From: CAZVFX01 sp964626565
GTDB taxonomy: Bacteria; Myxococcota_A; UBA9042; CAIXZC01
DNA length: 16,911 bases
Assembly: GCA_964626565.1 (NCBI GenBank)
Contig: CAZVFX010000142.1
Coordinates: forward strand, 1 to 16,911
Direction: 5' to 3'
Shown here in pieces: positions 16,809-16,911 of the stretch. The notes beneath the pieces were generated by a model that made no database searches, was not told the origin of the DNA, and was given only the letters and a program-made list of their open reading frames with translations. Position 1 is the first letter of the stretch, and every line of letters begins with the position of its first letter. The position numbers and the translations under genes are program-made.

Positions 16809-16911
16809 ACTATCGCCCCGTTTGCGGGGCTGATCTTACCTCGCCGGCAACCTGCCGTCGAGGGTGTTAACTCGCGCTTGCGCTGGCGCGTCCGGAACAG
16901 TAGATTGAGTC
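16809..16911 (-). promoter_or_regulatory. Structured leader upstream of the glycosyltransferase gene
   Basis: Three inverted repeats stand in a row. The first is GCCCCG-TTTG-CGGGGC at 16815-16830. The second, at 16840-16862, has arms CTCGcCGGCA and TGCCGtCGAG with one mismatch and loop ACC. The third is CGCGC...GCGCG at 16873-16890 with an 8-nt loop. The only good Shine-Dalgarno-like sequence, GAGGTAAGA on the minus strand (16842-16834), lies between the first two and partly inside the second stem. Function is inferred only; no U-tract follows any hairpin. Confidence 0.4.
16836..16911 (-). CDS. Possible C-terminal tail of an upstream gene (truncated)
   Basis: One minus-strand frame is open from the right edge for 24 codons and stops at TAA (16838-16836), reading TQSTVPDAPAQARVNTLDGR and then LPAR. 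The composition is compatible with a protein end, but the length is too short to be decisive and another frame is open to a TAA near 16869. If real, its stop lies 27 nt before the glycosyltransferase start. Confidence 0.2.
   Translation of the reverse strand, partial: TQSTVPDAPAQARVNTLDGRLPAR

Overview
The window looks like part of a GC-rich chromosome of a predatory or social type of bacterium from the former Deltaproteobacteria, most likely Myxococcota or a close relative. This is inferred from very large secreted lipoproteins built from MopE-type metal-binding motifs, thrombospondin type 3 repeats, a Myxococcus-type cysteine-rich motif, FG-GAP/VCBS propellers and a PPC domain. I cannot place it more finely from the sequence alone.

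Layout, left to right. (1) 1-1118, minus: the N-terminal 372 residues of a cysteine-rich lipoprotein that runs off the left edge. (2) 1119-1495: a gene-free stretch with blocks repeated in inverted orientation. (3) 10410 down to 1496, minus: a tightly spaced five-gene run. It holds a 1090-residue lipoprotein of cysteine-rich CTDC-like repeats, a rhomboid-family membrane protein lacking two key histidines, a HigB/HigA toxin-antitoxin pair, and a 1309-residue lipoprotein with MopE and TSP3 repeats ending in a fibrinogen-like domain. (4) 10411-10560: a divergent promoter region. (5) 10561-14618, plus: a third giant lipoprotein (MopE repeats, FG-GAP/VCBS-like propeller, PPC domain) whose last domain is split by a -1 frameshift. 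(6) 16808 down to 14602, minus: a GT4 glycosyltransferase translationally coupled to an SplB-like radical SAM protein with a C-terminal helix-hairpin-helix. (7) 16809-16911: a structured leader, and possibly the tail of another gene.

The four lipoproteins share one plan: a lipobox cysteine, an acidic linker, a disulfide-rich or calcium-binding stalk and, in the three complete genes, a different C-terminal head. My working inference is a surface-display locus of long, rigid, calcium-dependent stalks carrying variable heads, with a probable pseudoprotease rhomboid and a TA module inserted in the same transcription unit. The glycosyltransferase/radical SAM pair faces the other way and has no visible functional tie.
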